Source: Streptomyces boluensis | GTDB taxonomy: Bacteria; Actinomycetota; Actinomycetes; Streptomycetales; Streptomycetaceae | Assembly (NCBI RefSeq): GCF_009908195.1 | Contig: NZ_JAAAHS010000008.1 | Span: 1-53,171, forward strand | Direction of reading: 5' to 3' | DNA length: 53,171 nucleotides | Shown here: positions 29,949 through 38,382 of the stretch, piece after piece | Position numbering within the stretch: position 1 is the stretch's first letter | How the letters are laid out: each line of letters starts with the position of its first letter | Notes under the pieces: model-generated | Databases searched by the model: none | What the model saw: only the letters and a program-made list of their open reading frames with translations | What the model was told of the DNA's origin: nothing | Made by a program: the position numbers and the translations under genes

Positions 29949-32386
29949 ACTTCCTCCAGGTCGAATCGGGCCGACGACGTGCGCCGGACGTGGAACACGG
30001 ACACCTTCAGGCGGGAGTCGGCCGCGGGGTGCGTCTCGCCGCCGAGGGCGATCGATCCGAGTGAAGGCCAGTCGCGTTCCGACGGCTCGTCGTCGAGGTC
30101 GAAGCCCTCTTCCGCCGCTGTCTCGCGGTCCACGCCGAGGGCGTTCAGGATCACCTCCGGGTCGCCGACGATGTCCCAGTCGTCGTCGCAGTCCCAGCCA
30201 CCGGCGACGAGTTCCTCGCCGCCCGGCAGGATCACCACGTCCTCCAGGTAGCTGTTGCCGTAGTCCATGTCCACGGATCCGACGATGCGCGCCTCCGGGT
30301 ACCGGGCGCGCTGCCGGTCGGTCTCGTTGGTCAGTGCGTTGGTCAACAGGTCGCTGCCGAGGGCCGGTTCGACGATGTGCACCACGTTCCCCCAGCAGCC
30401 GACCAAGACCCGGTCCAGGTCCGAGCGCACCTCCACTTCCGGTGCGTCCCACAGGGAGACGGCCGGCAGCTCCTCGATGACCCCCTCGACGGTGCCGAGC
30501 TCCTCCACGATCCGGCGGGCCCGCACCGGGTCGTGCGGGGTGAGCGACGGGCCGTCCGGTCCGCCCTTCGGCGTGGGTGAATCCGGTGTGGAGAACGGCG
30601 GGAAGAGCAGGGTCAGGACGGCCCTGCTGCCCCACTTGGGCCGCACCTCCTGGCTGCCGTCGAGCTCTTCCTCGTCGTCGTCCGCCGTTGTCCCCGTGGC
30701 CCCGCCCGTCGCGTCGTCGCCGCCGCGGCGCCGCTTGCGGTAGCCGTCCAGGATCTCGCGGAGGCGTTCGTCCGGGTTATCGCGGGCGATCAGGTCGCAG
30801 AGGTCGCTCGCCGGCAGGCAGATGTGCCCCTCGTCGTCCAGGTCGTCGAACTCGCCCTCGTCGTCCTCCTCCAGCTCGCCGTCCTCGTCCCAGTCCTCCT
30901 CCTCTTCGTCCTCGTCCCGGGGGCGTTCGCTGACGGCGGGCTCGTCGTATGTCGCGTCCTCGTCGGGCTCAGGGTTGAGCCGCCAGCGGGCGTTGTGGTG
31001 GCGGACCTGGACCTCGCCGAGGTACCAGGACGCGCCGAGCATGAAGGGCTCGTCGACGGCGCCCTTGATCTCCTCGTACGTCGCGAACCTCGCTCGCACC
31101 AGGGCCTCCAGGCGGTCCAGGCTCTCGGGCGAGAAGTCCCAGGCGTCGGCTCCCCCGCCCGCCTCCTCGGCCCACTCCGGGAAGGCGGCGCGGCGCTCGG
31201 CCAGCCAGGTGTTGAGGCGGGGGTTGTCGTGCCAGTCCGGGTCCTTCAGGTCCGGGTCGGCCTCCAACAGCCGCAGTTCCTCGGCGAGTTGCTCGCGCTC
31301 CTCCTCGCTCAGCGGGGGCGGCAGGTGCTCCGGGCCGACCAGCGGCCACAGGACCTCCGGCCAGCGCTCGCCCTTGCCCTCCCGGCTGCCGCGCGTGCGT
31401 CCCCCGTCCGATTCCTCGGCCTCAGGTTCCGCGAACCGGTCGACCACGTCGGCCAGCCGCTCGCCCCCGAGGACGTCGCGCAGCATCTCCGTGGGGTGCT
31501 CGGCATGGCCCGCGTACCGCATGCGCTGGACGACGTGGATGGTGTCCGTCCAGTAGGAGTCCGACGCGTGCCAAGTCCCGGACGGGGCCGCGGGGTTGGA
31601 CTGGCGGAACTGCCAGGTCGCGCCCTTGCGGCGGACCACGTACTCCCCCACGTACCAGGCCGCCACCATCCAGAAGGAGTTGCCCGCGACCTTGTTGTAC
31701 TCCTCGACCGTGCCGAGGCGGTCGCGGAGCAGTTCCTCCATGGCTTCCAGGGAGGCGGGCATGAAGTCCCAGCGCTCACGGCCGCCGCCCGCGCGGTCGG
31801 CCCACCAGGTGAGGTAGTCGTGGAAGCGTTCGTTCGGCCAGTACTTCCAGGTGGCGCCGCATTCGTCCAGCTCGTGGAAGCTCACCCACGGGGTGGGGAC
31901 GCGCTCCGGCTTCCAGCCCGGTTCGGCCGCCTTCCGTTCGGTGACGGCCTTGCGCAGGCGCAGGGCGACGGTGGCGAAGATGGTCTGCGTCTGTTCGTAC
32001 GCCGCCTGGCCGACGAGCAGGATCGGCACGATCGGTTCGAGGCCGAGTACCGGGTCCGGCTGTACGGCGGGCATGCCGACGGCGCCCGCCTCCTCGTCCC
32101 ATATCCAGCGTCCGCCGCCCTCGTTGAGCAGCACCTCCCCCACGTATCCCGCGAGTGCCTCCATATACAGTCCCGGCACGTCCGTCCCGTCGTCCGTCGC
32201 GAACAGCGGGAGCGTCTCCTCCTCCAGGAACTTGAGGGAGGCGATGGAGTAGTCGTGCTCCCAGTCTTCCGCGCTGAACTGCGCGACGAACAGGTCCATG
32301 CGCTCGTGCAGGGACTCGATCCAGATGTACAACGCGTGGGCGGGCGAGCCCTCTTGAGCGTCCTTGCCCGCGAGATAGGGGTTCAT
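29933..32386 (-). CDS. Large uncharacterised protein with three WYxGE modules and an acidic linker
   Basis: 817 residues, not recognised. Modules lie at about 29-89 (DYSIASLKFLEEETLPLF ... LAGYVGEVLLNEGGGRWIW), 204-260 (WDFMPASLEAMEELLRDRLGT ... AAWYVGEYVVRRKGATWQF) and 413-468 (WDFSPESLDRLEALVRARFAT ... ASWYLGEVQVRHHNARWRL). Then comes a strongly acidic stretch (WDEDGELEEDDEGEFDDLDD) and a C-terminal region ending FDLEEVWFGS that I cannot place. The protein looks cytoplasmic. ATG 32386 has a weak ribosome site. The start is set at MNPYLAGKD because upstream codons lack structure. Confidence 0.78.
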   Translation of the reverse strand: MNPYLAGKDAQEGSPAHALYIWIESLHERMDLFVAQFSAEDWEHDYSIASLKFLEEETLPLFATDDGTDVPGLYMEALAGYVGEVLLNEGGGRWIWDEEAGAVGMPAVQPDPVLGLEPIVPILLVGQAAYEQTQTIFATVALRLRKAVTERKAAEPGWKPERVPTPWVSFHELDECGATWKYWPNERFHDYLTWWADRAGGGRERWDFMPASLEAMEELLRDRLGTVEEYNKVAGNSFWMVAAWYVGEYVVRRKGATWQFRQSNPAAPSGTWHASDSYWTDTIHVVQRMRYAGHAEHPTEMLRDVLGGERLADVVDRFAEPEAEESDGGRTRGSREGKGERWPEVLWPLVGPEHLPPPLSEEEREQLAEELRLLEADPDLKDPDWHDNPRLNTWLAERRAAFPEWAEEAGGGADAWDFSPESLDRLEALVRARFATYEEIKGAVDEPFMLGASWYLGEVQVRHHNARWRLNPEPDEDATYDEPAVSERPRDEDEEEEDWDEDGELEEDDEGEFDDLDDEGHICLPASDLCDLIARDNPDERLREILDGYRKRRRGGDDATGGATGTTADDDEEELDGSQEVRPKWGSRAVLTLLFPPFSTPDSPTPKGGPDGPSLTPHDPVRARRIVEELGTVEGVIEELPAVSLWDAPEVEVRSDLDRVLVGCWGNVVHIVEPALGSDLLTNALTNETDRQRARYPEARIVGSVDMDYGNSYLEDVVILPGGEELVAGGWDCDDDWDIVGDPEVILNALGVDRETAAEEGFDLDDEPSERDWPSLGSIALGGETHPAADSRLKVSVFHVRRTSSARFDLEEVWFGS

Positions 32387-32580
32387 GAGGTCCGAACGTA
32401 GGGCATCGCACTGACAATCCGCGGACCGGTGCCGGAGGCCGTTCTTCCGCTCACTTTCCGGAACGCGAGCCTCAATTTCCGGGCGGCCGGATCGGGAACC
32501 ATCGGCCCCGCCGCGTTCGTCTCCACCGAAACGCGTCTCGCTCGGGACGCGGACCACAGAACGAAGGGGGCACTCGGCGA

Positions 32581-33561
32581 ATGAACGACACCGCCGTGTG
32601 GGGGCGGGCGGCACGCGCTCTGCGCGGCGGCGGCCGGCCGCTGGTGCGGGTGACGCTTGCTGTCACGGTCCTGAGCGCTCTGGCCGGGCTCGCGCTCACC
32701 GCGCTCGCCTTCGTCCTCGCCCGGCCGTCGCTCACCGGCATGTGGGAGGACCTGCGGTGGGCGCGGAGCGCGGAGGATCCGGTGACCACCAATCCGATGC
32801 CGGTGTACTACCTGACGGTCGCGGTCGCGCCCGCCTTCCTCGCGCTGCTCGCCCTGGCGGGCGCGGCGCTTCAACTCGCCTGCACGGAAGCGGTCTTGGC
32901 GCGAAGACCTGCGGGGCGCGAGCTGTGGCGCGGCGGCGCACTGCGTCGCGCGTTCGCGGTCCGGATGCTTCGGGGTGTGCTGGTCGCGGTGACCGCCGTG
33001 GTGAGTCTGCTGGTGTGCGCGGCGGTGTCGGTGGCGTTCTCGTACTTCCTCGGGGGTTCGGACCCACTGGGCGGGGGCGGGCCCTTCGACCGGCCCACCA
33101 GCGTCCTCGCGATGGTCGCCGCCGCCGTCCTCGCACTGCGCCTCGGCTTCGCCCTCGCCCCGCAGTCGGCCACCATGGAGGGGCTGCACCCGCTCGCCGC
33201 GCTCGGCCGTTCCTGGTCGTTGGTGTGGAACCGTCGGGCGCTGCCGCGCACGGCGGGCGTGCTCGCGGCCGCGGCGTGCGGCTTCACGGTGCTGTACCTG
33301 CTGATACGTGAACTCGCGGAGCCTGTACGCCCGTTGGTGCGCTCCGCGGTGCTGTCCCAGCTGACGCCCAACCCGTACGTCGCCCAGGCGGCGGGCACCC
33401 TGGCCCCGGTGGCGGTGGCGGTTCTGCTCGCCGCCGCGGCGATCCTGCCGCCGGCGCAAGCGCTGCTCGCCGCGCTCCACGTCCGGCTTGCGGAGCTGAA
33501 GGGGACAGACCCACGCCACAGCGCGGAGGGTACGGTCACCGCATGCCAGAAGTCCGGTTGA
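32581..33561 (+). CDS. Integral membrane protein of unknown function
   Basis: 326 residues with about six transmembrane helices, including VTLAVTVLSALAGLALTALA, VYYLTVAVAPAFLALLALAG, VLVAVTAVVSLLVCAAVSVA, VLAMVAAAVLALRLGFALAP, AGVLAAAACGFTVLYLLIRE and LAPVAVAVLLAAAAILPPAQ. The pattern resembles the membrane domains found beside glycerophosphodiester phosphodiesterases, but I cannot assign it. Its 3' end overlaps the PadR gene by 19 bp, so the regulator may control it. It is divergent from the 817-residue protein. Confidence 0.75.
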   Translation: MNDTAVWGRAARALRGGGRPLVRVTLAVTVLSALAGLALTALAFVLARPSLTGMWEDLRWARSAEDPVTTNPMPVYYLTVAVAPAFLALLALAGAALQLACTEAVLARRPAGRELWRGGALRRAFAVRMLRGVLVAVTAVVSLLVCAAVSVAFSYFLGGSDPLGGGGPFDRPTSVLAMVAAAVLALRLGFALAPQSATMEGLHPLAALGRSWSLVWNRRALPRTAGVLAAAACGFTVLYLLIRELAEPVRPLVRSAVLSQLTPNPYVAQAAGTLAPVAVAVLLAAAAILPPAQALLAALHVRLAELKGTDPRHSAEGTVTACQKSG

Positions 33562-34058
33562 CCACGCCCTCGTTCCTCGTCCTCGGCATCATCGACAGCT
33601 TGGGCGAGGCCAGTCCGTACGACGTGAAGGTGGAGGCGGCGCGCACCGTGGCGCCGTTCTGGTCGATGCCGCACGCGCAGGTGTACGCGCAGTGCGACCG
33701 GCTGCTCGGCGCGGGGCTGCTGTCCGAGGTGCGGCAGGAGGGCGGTCGCAACCGGCGCGTCATGCGGCTCACCGAGGCCGGCGCCCAGGAGCTGGCACGG
33801 TGGCTGGAGGACGCGGAGTTCGTCCCGGTGGAGGCGCGCGATCGGGGTGTGCTCAAGCTGTGGTTCGGGGCCAGGTCACGCGTGCACGCGCCGGTCCAGA
33901 TCCAGGAGCATCGGCACGCCCTCGACGCGTACGAGGAACTGGCCGAGAGCGTAGGCGAGTTGCTGCCACGGGGGCAGCGCGAGGCGCTCGAGTTCGGCAT
34001 CCGGTACGAGCGGATGGTGGTCGACTTCTGGCAGTGGGTGGAGGGCAGGGAGGCATGA
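33543..34058 (+). CDS. PadR-family transcriptional regulator
   Basis: 171 residues. The N-terminal winged helix SFLVLGIIDSLGEASPYDVKVEAARTVAPFWSMPHAQVYAQCDRLLGAGLLSEVR plus the wing RRVMRLTEAGAQELARWL is typical PadR; the C-terminal coiled helix (VQIQEHRHALDAYEELAESVGELL) is the dimerisation part of the Vir/PadR-C type. It overlaps the membrane-protein gene by 19 bp and is followed by a very strong hairpin. Confidence 0.91.
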   Translation: MPEVRLTTPSFLVLGIIDSLGEASPYDVKVEAARTVAPFWSMPHAQVYAQCDRLLGAGLLSEVRQEGGRNRRVMRLTEAGAQELARWLEDAEFVPVEARDRGVLKLWFGARSRVHAPVQIQEHRHALDAYEELAESVGELLPRGQREALEFGIRYERMVVDFWQWVEGREA

Positions 34059-34059
34059 G

Positions 34060-34110
34060 GCCCGTCGGTGGGCCCGCGGCCGGCGTACGGCCGCGGGCGC
34101 ACCGACGGGC
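34060..34110. terminator. Very strong bidirectional terminator
   Basis: Two stacked perfect stems: 34060-34070 with 34100-34110 (11 bp) and 34072-34082 with 34088-34098 (11 bp), separated by one G/G mismatch, loop of 5. It begins 2 bp after the PadR stop and shields the operon from the adjacent transposon remnant. Confidence 0.88.
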
Positions 34111-34144
34111 GGCACGAAGGTGCTCTGGCTACGCGCCTTCTTCC

Positions 34145-34327
34145 GCACACCTCCCGCATGATCTCCTCGCAGCGCGTCAGCATGGCGTCATCGAAGATGC
34201 CCTGCCGGTACTTGGTCACGAACACCAAGTGAGCGTGCAGGTTGTAGGCAACGTGACGGCCGGTACGGATATCGGGATTTCGTTCCCAGCAGGGTGAAAT
34301 ACGCCGTATGGTCGCTGAAATGGCCAT
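34145..34327 (-). pseudogene. Truncated IS200/IS605 transposase TnpA
   Basis: About 61 codons remain from ATG 34327. The stretch DIRTGRHVAYNLHAHLVFVTKYRQGIFDDAMLTRCEEIMREVC is the N-terminus of Y1 (HUH) transposases. After MREVC at about 34145 the sequence turns unrelated (GRRRVAR...), so the HUH motif and catalytic tyrosine are missing. The gene is divergent from tnpB with starts 17 bp apart, the normal IS605 arrangement. The left end of the element is gone too. Confidence 0.85.
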
Positions 34328-34344
34328 GGGGGGTGGGTCGGGTG

Positions 34345-35556
34345 ATGCGTGCGTACAAGTTCCTCATGCGACCCACCGTGGGCCAGGCCGCCGCGTTGGG
34401 CGCGATGCTGGCCGATCACTGCTCGCTCTACAACGGGGCGTTGCAGGAACGCCGAGATGCTTACCGGCACGCCTCCAGGACGAGCATCAAGTACGGGATG
34501 CAGTCCGCGCAGCTCAAGGAGATCCGGGCGTTCGACCCGGAGCGCCAGGGCCGCTGGTCGTTCAGCTCGCAGCAGGCAACTTTGCGCCGTCTTGACAAGG
34601 CGTTTGCTGCGTTCTTCCGGCGGGTCAAGTCCGGTGACACACCGGGGTATCCGCGCTTTCGTGGGGTGAACTGGTTCGACACGGTGGACTTCCCCAAGGA
34701 CGGTGACGGTTGCCGTTGGGACTCCACCCCGCATGACCCGGCAACCCGCGTCCGCTTCCAGGGTGTGGGGCACGTCAAGGTCAACCAGCATCGTGCCGTG
34801 ACCGGCAAGGTCAAGACCGTGTCCGTCAAGCGCGAGGGTAAGCGCTGGTACGTCGTCCTGACCGCTGAGCAGGAGCGGCCCGAGCCGCTGCCTCCGACGG
34901 GCAGGGTGGTCGGCATCGACCTGGGCATAGCCAACTTCCTCGCCGACTCGAACGGCGAGTTCGTACCCAATCCGCGCCACGGCCGCCGCGCCGCGGCGAA
35001 GCTCGAAGCCGCACAGCAGGCACTGTCCCGCTTCCCCCGTGTCCGCCGCGACAAGCGAACAGCCAACCATCAGCGGGCGGTTGAGAAGGTCGCCGACCTG
35101 CACCGCACGGTGCGTCGCCAGCGGCTCGACCACGCCCACAAGACCGCGCTCGACCTCGTGCGGGAACACGACTTCGTAGCGCATGAAGACCTCAAGATCC
35201 GCAACATGAGCAAGTCCCCCAAGCCGAAGCCCGACCCCGAGACACCGGGCAGTTTCCTGCCCAACGGGGCCGCCGCGAAGGCCGGGCTGAACAAGTCGAT
35301 TAACGATGCCGGTTGGGGGGTGTTCCTGACGATCCTGCACGCCAAGGCTGAAAGCGCCGGACGGGAAGTGATCGCCGTCGACCCCCGCAACACCTCCCGA
35401 GAGTGTCCCGAATGCGGGCACACCGCGAAGGAGAACCGGCCCACACAAGAGAAGTTCCACTGCGTCGCGTGCGGCAACACCGCGCACGCCGACACAGTGG
35501 GCGCACGCAACGTTCTACGGGCCGGGCTGGTCCATCGCGACGCCAACCCGGCATAG
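34345..35556 (+). CDS. tnpB: TnpB RNA-guided endonuclease (IS200/IS605 family)
   Basis: 403 residues. RuvC catalytic residues are present: Asp192 in VVGIDLGIANF, Glu281 in VAHEDLKIRNM and Asp383 in HADTVGARN. The zinc ribbon is CPECGH ... CVACGN (Cys354, 357, 373, 376). The N-terminal RNA-binding part begins MRAYKFLMRPTVGQ. TnpB proteins use an RNA from the transposon right end to cut DNA next to a short adjacent motif, which helps retain the element. ATG 34345 follows a G-rich stretch with a possible GTG at 34342. All key residues being intact suggests an active nuclease although its transposase is dead. Confidence 0.92.
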   Translation: MRAYKFLMRPTVGQAAALGAMLADHCSLYNGALQERRDAYRHASRTSIKYGMQSAQLKEIRAFDPERQGRWSFSSQQATLRRLDKAFAAFFRRVKSGDTPGYPRFRGVNWFDTVDFPKDGDGCRWDSTPHDPATRVRFQGVGHVKVNQHRAVTGKVKTVSVKREGKRWYVVLTAEQERPEPLPPTGRVVGIDLGIANFLADSNGEFVPNPRHGRRAAAKLEAAQQALSRFPRVRRDKRTANHQRAVEKVADLHRTVRRQRLDHAHKTALDLVREHDFVAHEDLKIRNMSKSPKPKPDPETPGSFLPNGAAAKAGLNKSINDAGWGVFLTILHAKAESAGREVIAVDPRNTSRECPECGHTAKENRPTQEKFHCVACGNTAHADTVGARNVLRAGLVHRDANPA

Positions 35557-35560
35557 CGAG

Positions 35561-35592
35561 AAGCCCCCTCCTTCAGGAGGGGGAGGAGTCAC
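35561..35592 (+). ncRNA. Right-end hairpin, candidate 3' part of the TnpB guide RNA scaffold
   Basis: CCCCCTCC at 35564-35571 pairs with GGAGGGGG at 35576-35583 (loop TTCA), followed by AGGAGTCAC to 35592. This form is typical of streptomycete IS605 right ends. In TnpB systems the RNA scaffold ends at the right end and the flanking DNA acts as guide; here the flank is CTATGCGGCCGCCGACGG, the tail of the permease gene. RNA production is inferred by family. Confidence 0.6.
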
Positions 35593-36912
35593 CTATGCGG
35601 CCGCCGACGGACGCGGCGCCAACCGCTCCAGGGCGACGTGGACGAGCAGGGCCACCACGAGTCCGCTGACCGCGTCCGAGAACTGCGGGGCGTACCAGTG
35701 GACGAGGCCGCCGACGAGGGCGCCCGCGCCCCAGGCGATGAAGGCGGTGGGGCGTACGGCCGAGGCGGGCCGGGCGTCGACGTGGCGGCGCAGGATGACC
35801 TGGTCGGCGATGAGGACGCCACCGAGCGGCGGCACGAAGACGCTGAGGATGACCAGCCAGTCGAGGAAGTGGTTCCACACCCCGGCGAGCGCGGCGGCGG
35901 TGCCGATGACGCCCAGGATCAGGGTCATGATCCGCATCTTGGAACGGGTCAGGTGCGACCAGCTGAGCGCCCCGTTGTAGAGGCAGTGGCTGCACACCGA
36001 GCCGAGGTTGACGAAGACGAACACGGCGGCGAGGGCGTCGAGGAAGATGCTGTGGCCGGTGAGGATGGGCAGGAAGTTGCCGCCGACGGTGGCGGCGGAG
36101 GCGATGGCTCCGGCGGCCACGACGATGCCGCCGGTGATCTGCGCGACCAGGCTGGCCAGCGGGAACGCGGTGGCGGTGGCGAGTACGGCCTGCTTGCCGT
36201 CCTTGGACCAGCGGGTGAAGTCGGCGGTCATGGTGCCGGAGTCGGCGAAGGTCGCCATGATCAGCGACACGGCCGCGCCGAAGGTCATGGCACCGCCGGC
36301 CGGTGCGACGCCCTGGTAGTCGAGAACCGCGCCCAGGTCGTGGTCCTTGGCCACCAGGACGATGGCTATGACGCCGACGACGATGAACAGCGGGGCGGCG
36401 ACGGCGCCGAGCCACGACAGGGCGCGGATGCCGAGGTACGTGATGGCGACGAAGGCGGCGCCCGCGATGACGGCGACGAGTTGTTCGTGCCAGCCGAAGG
36501 CCTGGTGCAGGGTGGCGCCGGTGGCACCGGTGTTGAAGGCGAACCAGCCGACCACGATGGTGGCCAGGAAGCCGGAGGCCACGACGTAGCCGATCCGGCC
36601 GAAGGTCTTGGTGGCCTGGAGGGCGAAGCTCTCGCCGGTGCTGCCCGCGCGATGGCTGAGCAGACCGACGTAGACGAACATGACGAGGTTGGCGACGAGG
36701 ATGGCGGCCAGCCCACGCCAGAAACCCAGGACGGCGACGACCACGCCGCCGGGGACGGCGTTGGTCAGGATCATGGGGAATCCGAACCATACGGCCGACA
36801 CGGTCAGCAGGGACTTGCGGCGTTCCGGGGGAACGGGGCTGTGCTCGTACTCGGAGTCGAGCTCTGCGCTCGCGTGCGCGGCATCGTCCGCGACGGGGTG
36901 ACGACTGTCCAT
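35593..36912 (-). CDS. NCS1-family nucleobase/allantoin permease (CodB-like)
   Basis: 439 residues with about 12 transmembrane helices. LLTVSAVWFGFPMILTNAVPGGVV near the N-terminus, ALSWLGAVAAPLFIVVG and ADFTRWSKDGKQA in the middle are NCS1 signatures. Substrates of the family are cytosine, purines, hydantoins and allantoin. No cytosine deaminase is nearby; instead the gene is 30 bp downstream of a DUF1116 gene in an oxamate-transcarbamylase-like operon, so uptake of a ureide such as allantoin or oxalurate is the best guess. A TnpB element lies directly at its 3' end. Confidence 0.88.
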   Translation of the reverse strand: MDSRHPVADDAAHASAELDSEYEHSPVPPERRKSLLTVSAVWFGFPMILTNAVPGGVVVAVLGFWRGLAAILVANLVMFVYVGLLSHRAGSTGESFALQATKTFGRIGYVVASGFLATIVVGWFAFNTGATGATLHQAFGWHEQLVAVIAGAAFVAITYLGIRALSWLGAVAAPLFIVVGVIAIVLVAKDHDLGAVLDYQGVAPAGGAMTFGAAVSLIMATFADSGTMTADFTRWSKDGKQAVLATATAFPLASLVAQITGGIVVAAGAIASAATVGGNFLPILTGHSIFLDALAAVFVFVNLGSVCSHCLYNGALSWSHLTRSKMRIMTLILGVIGTAAALAGVWNHFLDWLVILSVFVPPLGGVLIADQVILRRHVDARPASAVRPTAFIAWGAGALVGGLVHWYAPQFSDAVSGLVVALLVHVALERLAPRPSAAA

Positions 36913-36942
36913 GGGCGGTCTCCGGTGTGGGCTGGCGCGGGG

Positions 36943-38382
36943 TCAGATGAGGGAGTCGGCGAGTGCCTTGGCGGCCTTCTCGAAGGCCTCGACGGGCGGA
37001 TGCGTGATGCCGGCGCCGATCATGCCGATGCCCGCTTCCTTGTGGGCGATGGCGGTGTTGATGACCGGCAGGATCCCGGTGCCGAGCACCTTGCGGACGT
37101 CGATGCCGGTGGGGATGCCCTGGAAGTCGAGCATCGGGATGGTGACGTTGGGGTTCTGCGCCGTGGTGATCTCGCCCATCTCGCGCGTGAAGCCGATGGC
37201 CTCCTGCACGGTGCCGCCGACGAGGGCGACGATGGCCGGCGCGGCGGACATGGCGAAACCGCCGAAGCCGTACGTCTCGGTGATGGCGCTGTCGCCGATG
37301 TCGAGACCGGAGTCCTCCGGCTTGTACCCGGCGAACATCGGGCCGATGACCTGCTGCGCGGGACCGGTGAACCACTGGTCGCCGGCCAGGCCGCTGACCC
37401 GTACGCCGAACTCGACGCCGTTGCGGGCCATGGTGGTGACGACGGTGGAGCCCTCGATGCCGTGGGCGGCGTCCAGGGCGGCCTTGGCCATGGCCATCCA
37501 GGTCGGTCCGGAGAAGTAGTCCGAGGACGCGATGAAGTCGAGGACTTCCTTCTTGTGCTCGACGGGGAAGCTCGTCTGCAGCAGCGACGGGGCGAGCGCC
37601 TGCTGGAGCAGCAGCGTGCCCGCGATGTTGCGGTTATGGCACTCGTCGCCCATGTGCAGCGCCTGCGCGAGCATCAGCCGCAGGTCGATGGGGCCACCGA
37701 TCTCCATGGCCTCCTTGAGCATCGGGCCGAGCACGTCCCGCATCCAGACGAGCCGCTCGATGACCGAGTCGTCGTTGGCGCCCATCCGGAGGATCTTCGC
37801 CATCTGCTCGGAGAGGTTGGTGTACGCGGTGTTGCCGTACGTCTCGTTGCGGACGACGTGCATGTACATCGACGCGGAGGTGACGCCGGCCATCGAGCCG
37901 ACGCAGTCGTGCTCGTGACAGGGCGAGAAGGTGATCTCGCCGGAGGCGGCGAGTACGGCGGCCTCGTCGAGGTCGGCGGCGAGGCCCTCGAAGACGAGCG
38001 CGCCGGTGACGGCGCCCTTCATCGCTCCGGCCATCCGGTCCCAGGTGATGGGCGGCCCGGAGTGCAGGATCGTGGTCGGGGTCATGCCGGGTACGACGTC
38101 GAGGGCGCGGCCGAAACCGGTCAGCATCGGCTGCGAGTTGGCGATCCGCTCGACGGCGAGCGCGTTGGCGGCCTCGATCCGCTCGGCGACCTCCGGGGCG
38201 TCCAGGGCGTCGAGGGCGGCGATGACCTCGGGCTTGCCGCCGCCGGGCGGGGTCCAGTCGAGGGTGGTGACGTGGGCGCCCTGCGCGGCGATGTCCTCGT
38301 CGAACATGGCGAGGCCGACGTTGACGACGTCGAGGTCGCTCGCGAAGAGGTTGCTGACAGGGTTCGTCATGGGGTTGCTCAT
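36943..38382 (-). CDS. DUF1116 protein (YlbE/AllG-like), oxamate transcarbamylase subunit
   Basis: 479 residues. LFASDLDVVNVGLAMFDEDI, the invariant THVTT-like VTTLDWTPPGGGKPEV, HSGPPITWDRMAGAMKGAV and FSPCHEHDCVGSMAGVTSASM are typical of DUF1116. In E. coli this family (AllG, formerly YlbE) is one of three subunits of oxamate transcarbamylase, which converts oxalurate and phosphate into oxamate and carbamoyl phosphate. ATG 38382 overlaps the fdrA stop (ATGA). An in-frame ATG at 38370 is the alternative start. Third gene of the four-gene operon. Confidence 0.88.
   Translation of the reverse strand: MSNPMTNPVSNLFASDLDVVNVGLAMFDEDIAAQGAHVTTLDWTPPGGGKPEVIAALDALDAPEVAERIEAANALAVERIANSQPMLTGFGRALDVVPGMTPTTILHSGPPITWDRMAGAMKGAVTGALVFEGLAADLDEAAVLAASGEITFSPCHEHDCVGSMAGVTSASMYMHVVRNETYGNTAYTNLSEQMAKILRMGANDDSVIERLVWMRDVLGPMLKEAMEIGGPIDLRLMLAQALHMGDECHNRNIAGTLLLQQALAPSLLQTSFPVEHKKEVLDFIASSDYFSGPTWMAMAKAALDAAHGIEGSTVVTTMARNGVEFGVRVSGLAGDQWFTGPAQQVIGPMFAGYKPEDSGLDIGDSAITETYGFGGFAMSAAPAIVALVGGTVQEAIGFTREMGEITTAQNPNVTIPMLDFQGIPTGIDVRKVLGTGILPVINTAIAHKEAGIGMIGAGITHPPVEAFEKAAKALADSLI

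Larger units (their letters stand above)
34145..35592. mobile_element. IS200/IS605-family element, 5'-truncated, TnpB and right end intact
   Basis: Contents: truncated tnpA (minus), complete tnpB (plus) and the subterminal right-end hairpin. Without TnpA the element should be immobile unless helped by another copy. The right end abuts the stop codon of the NCS1 permease gene at 35593. No target duplication is expected for this family. Confidence 0.82.

Noticed and set aside
35593-36912. Assignment of the permease as a cytosine transporter with a pyrimidine salvage role
   Set aside because: No cytosine deaminase or other pyrimidine gene is nearby. The operon context points to ureide metabolism, so only the NCS1 family is claimed.
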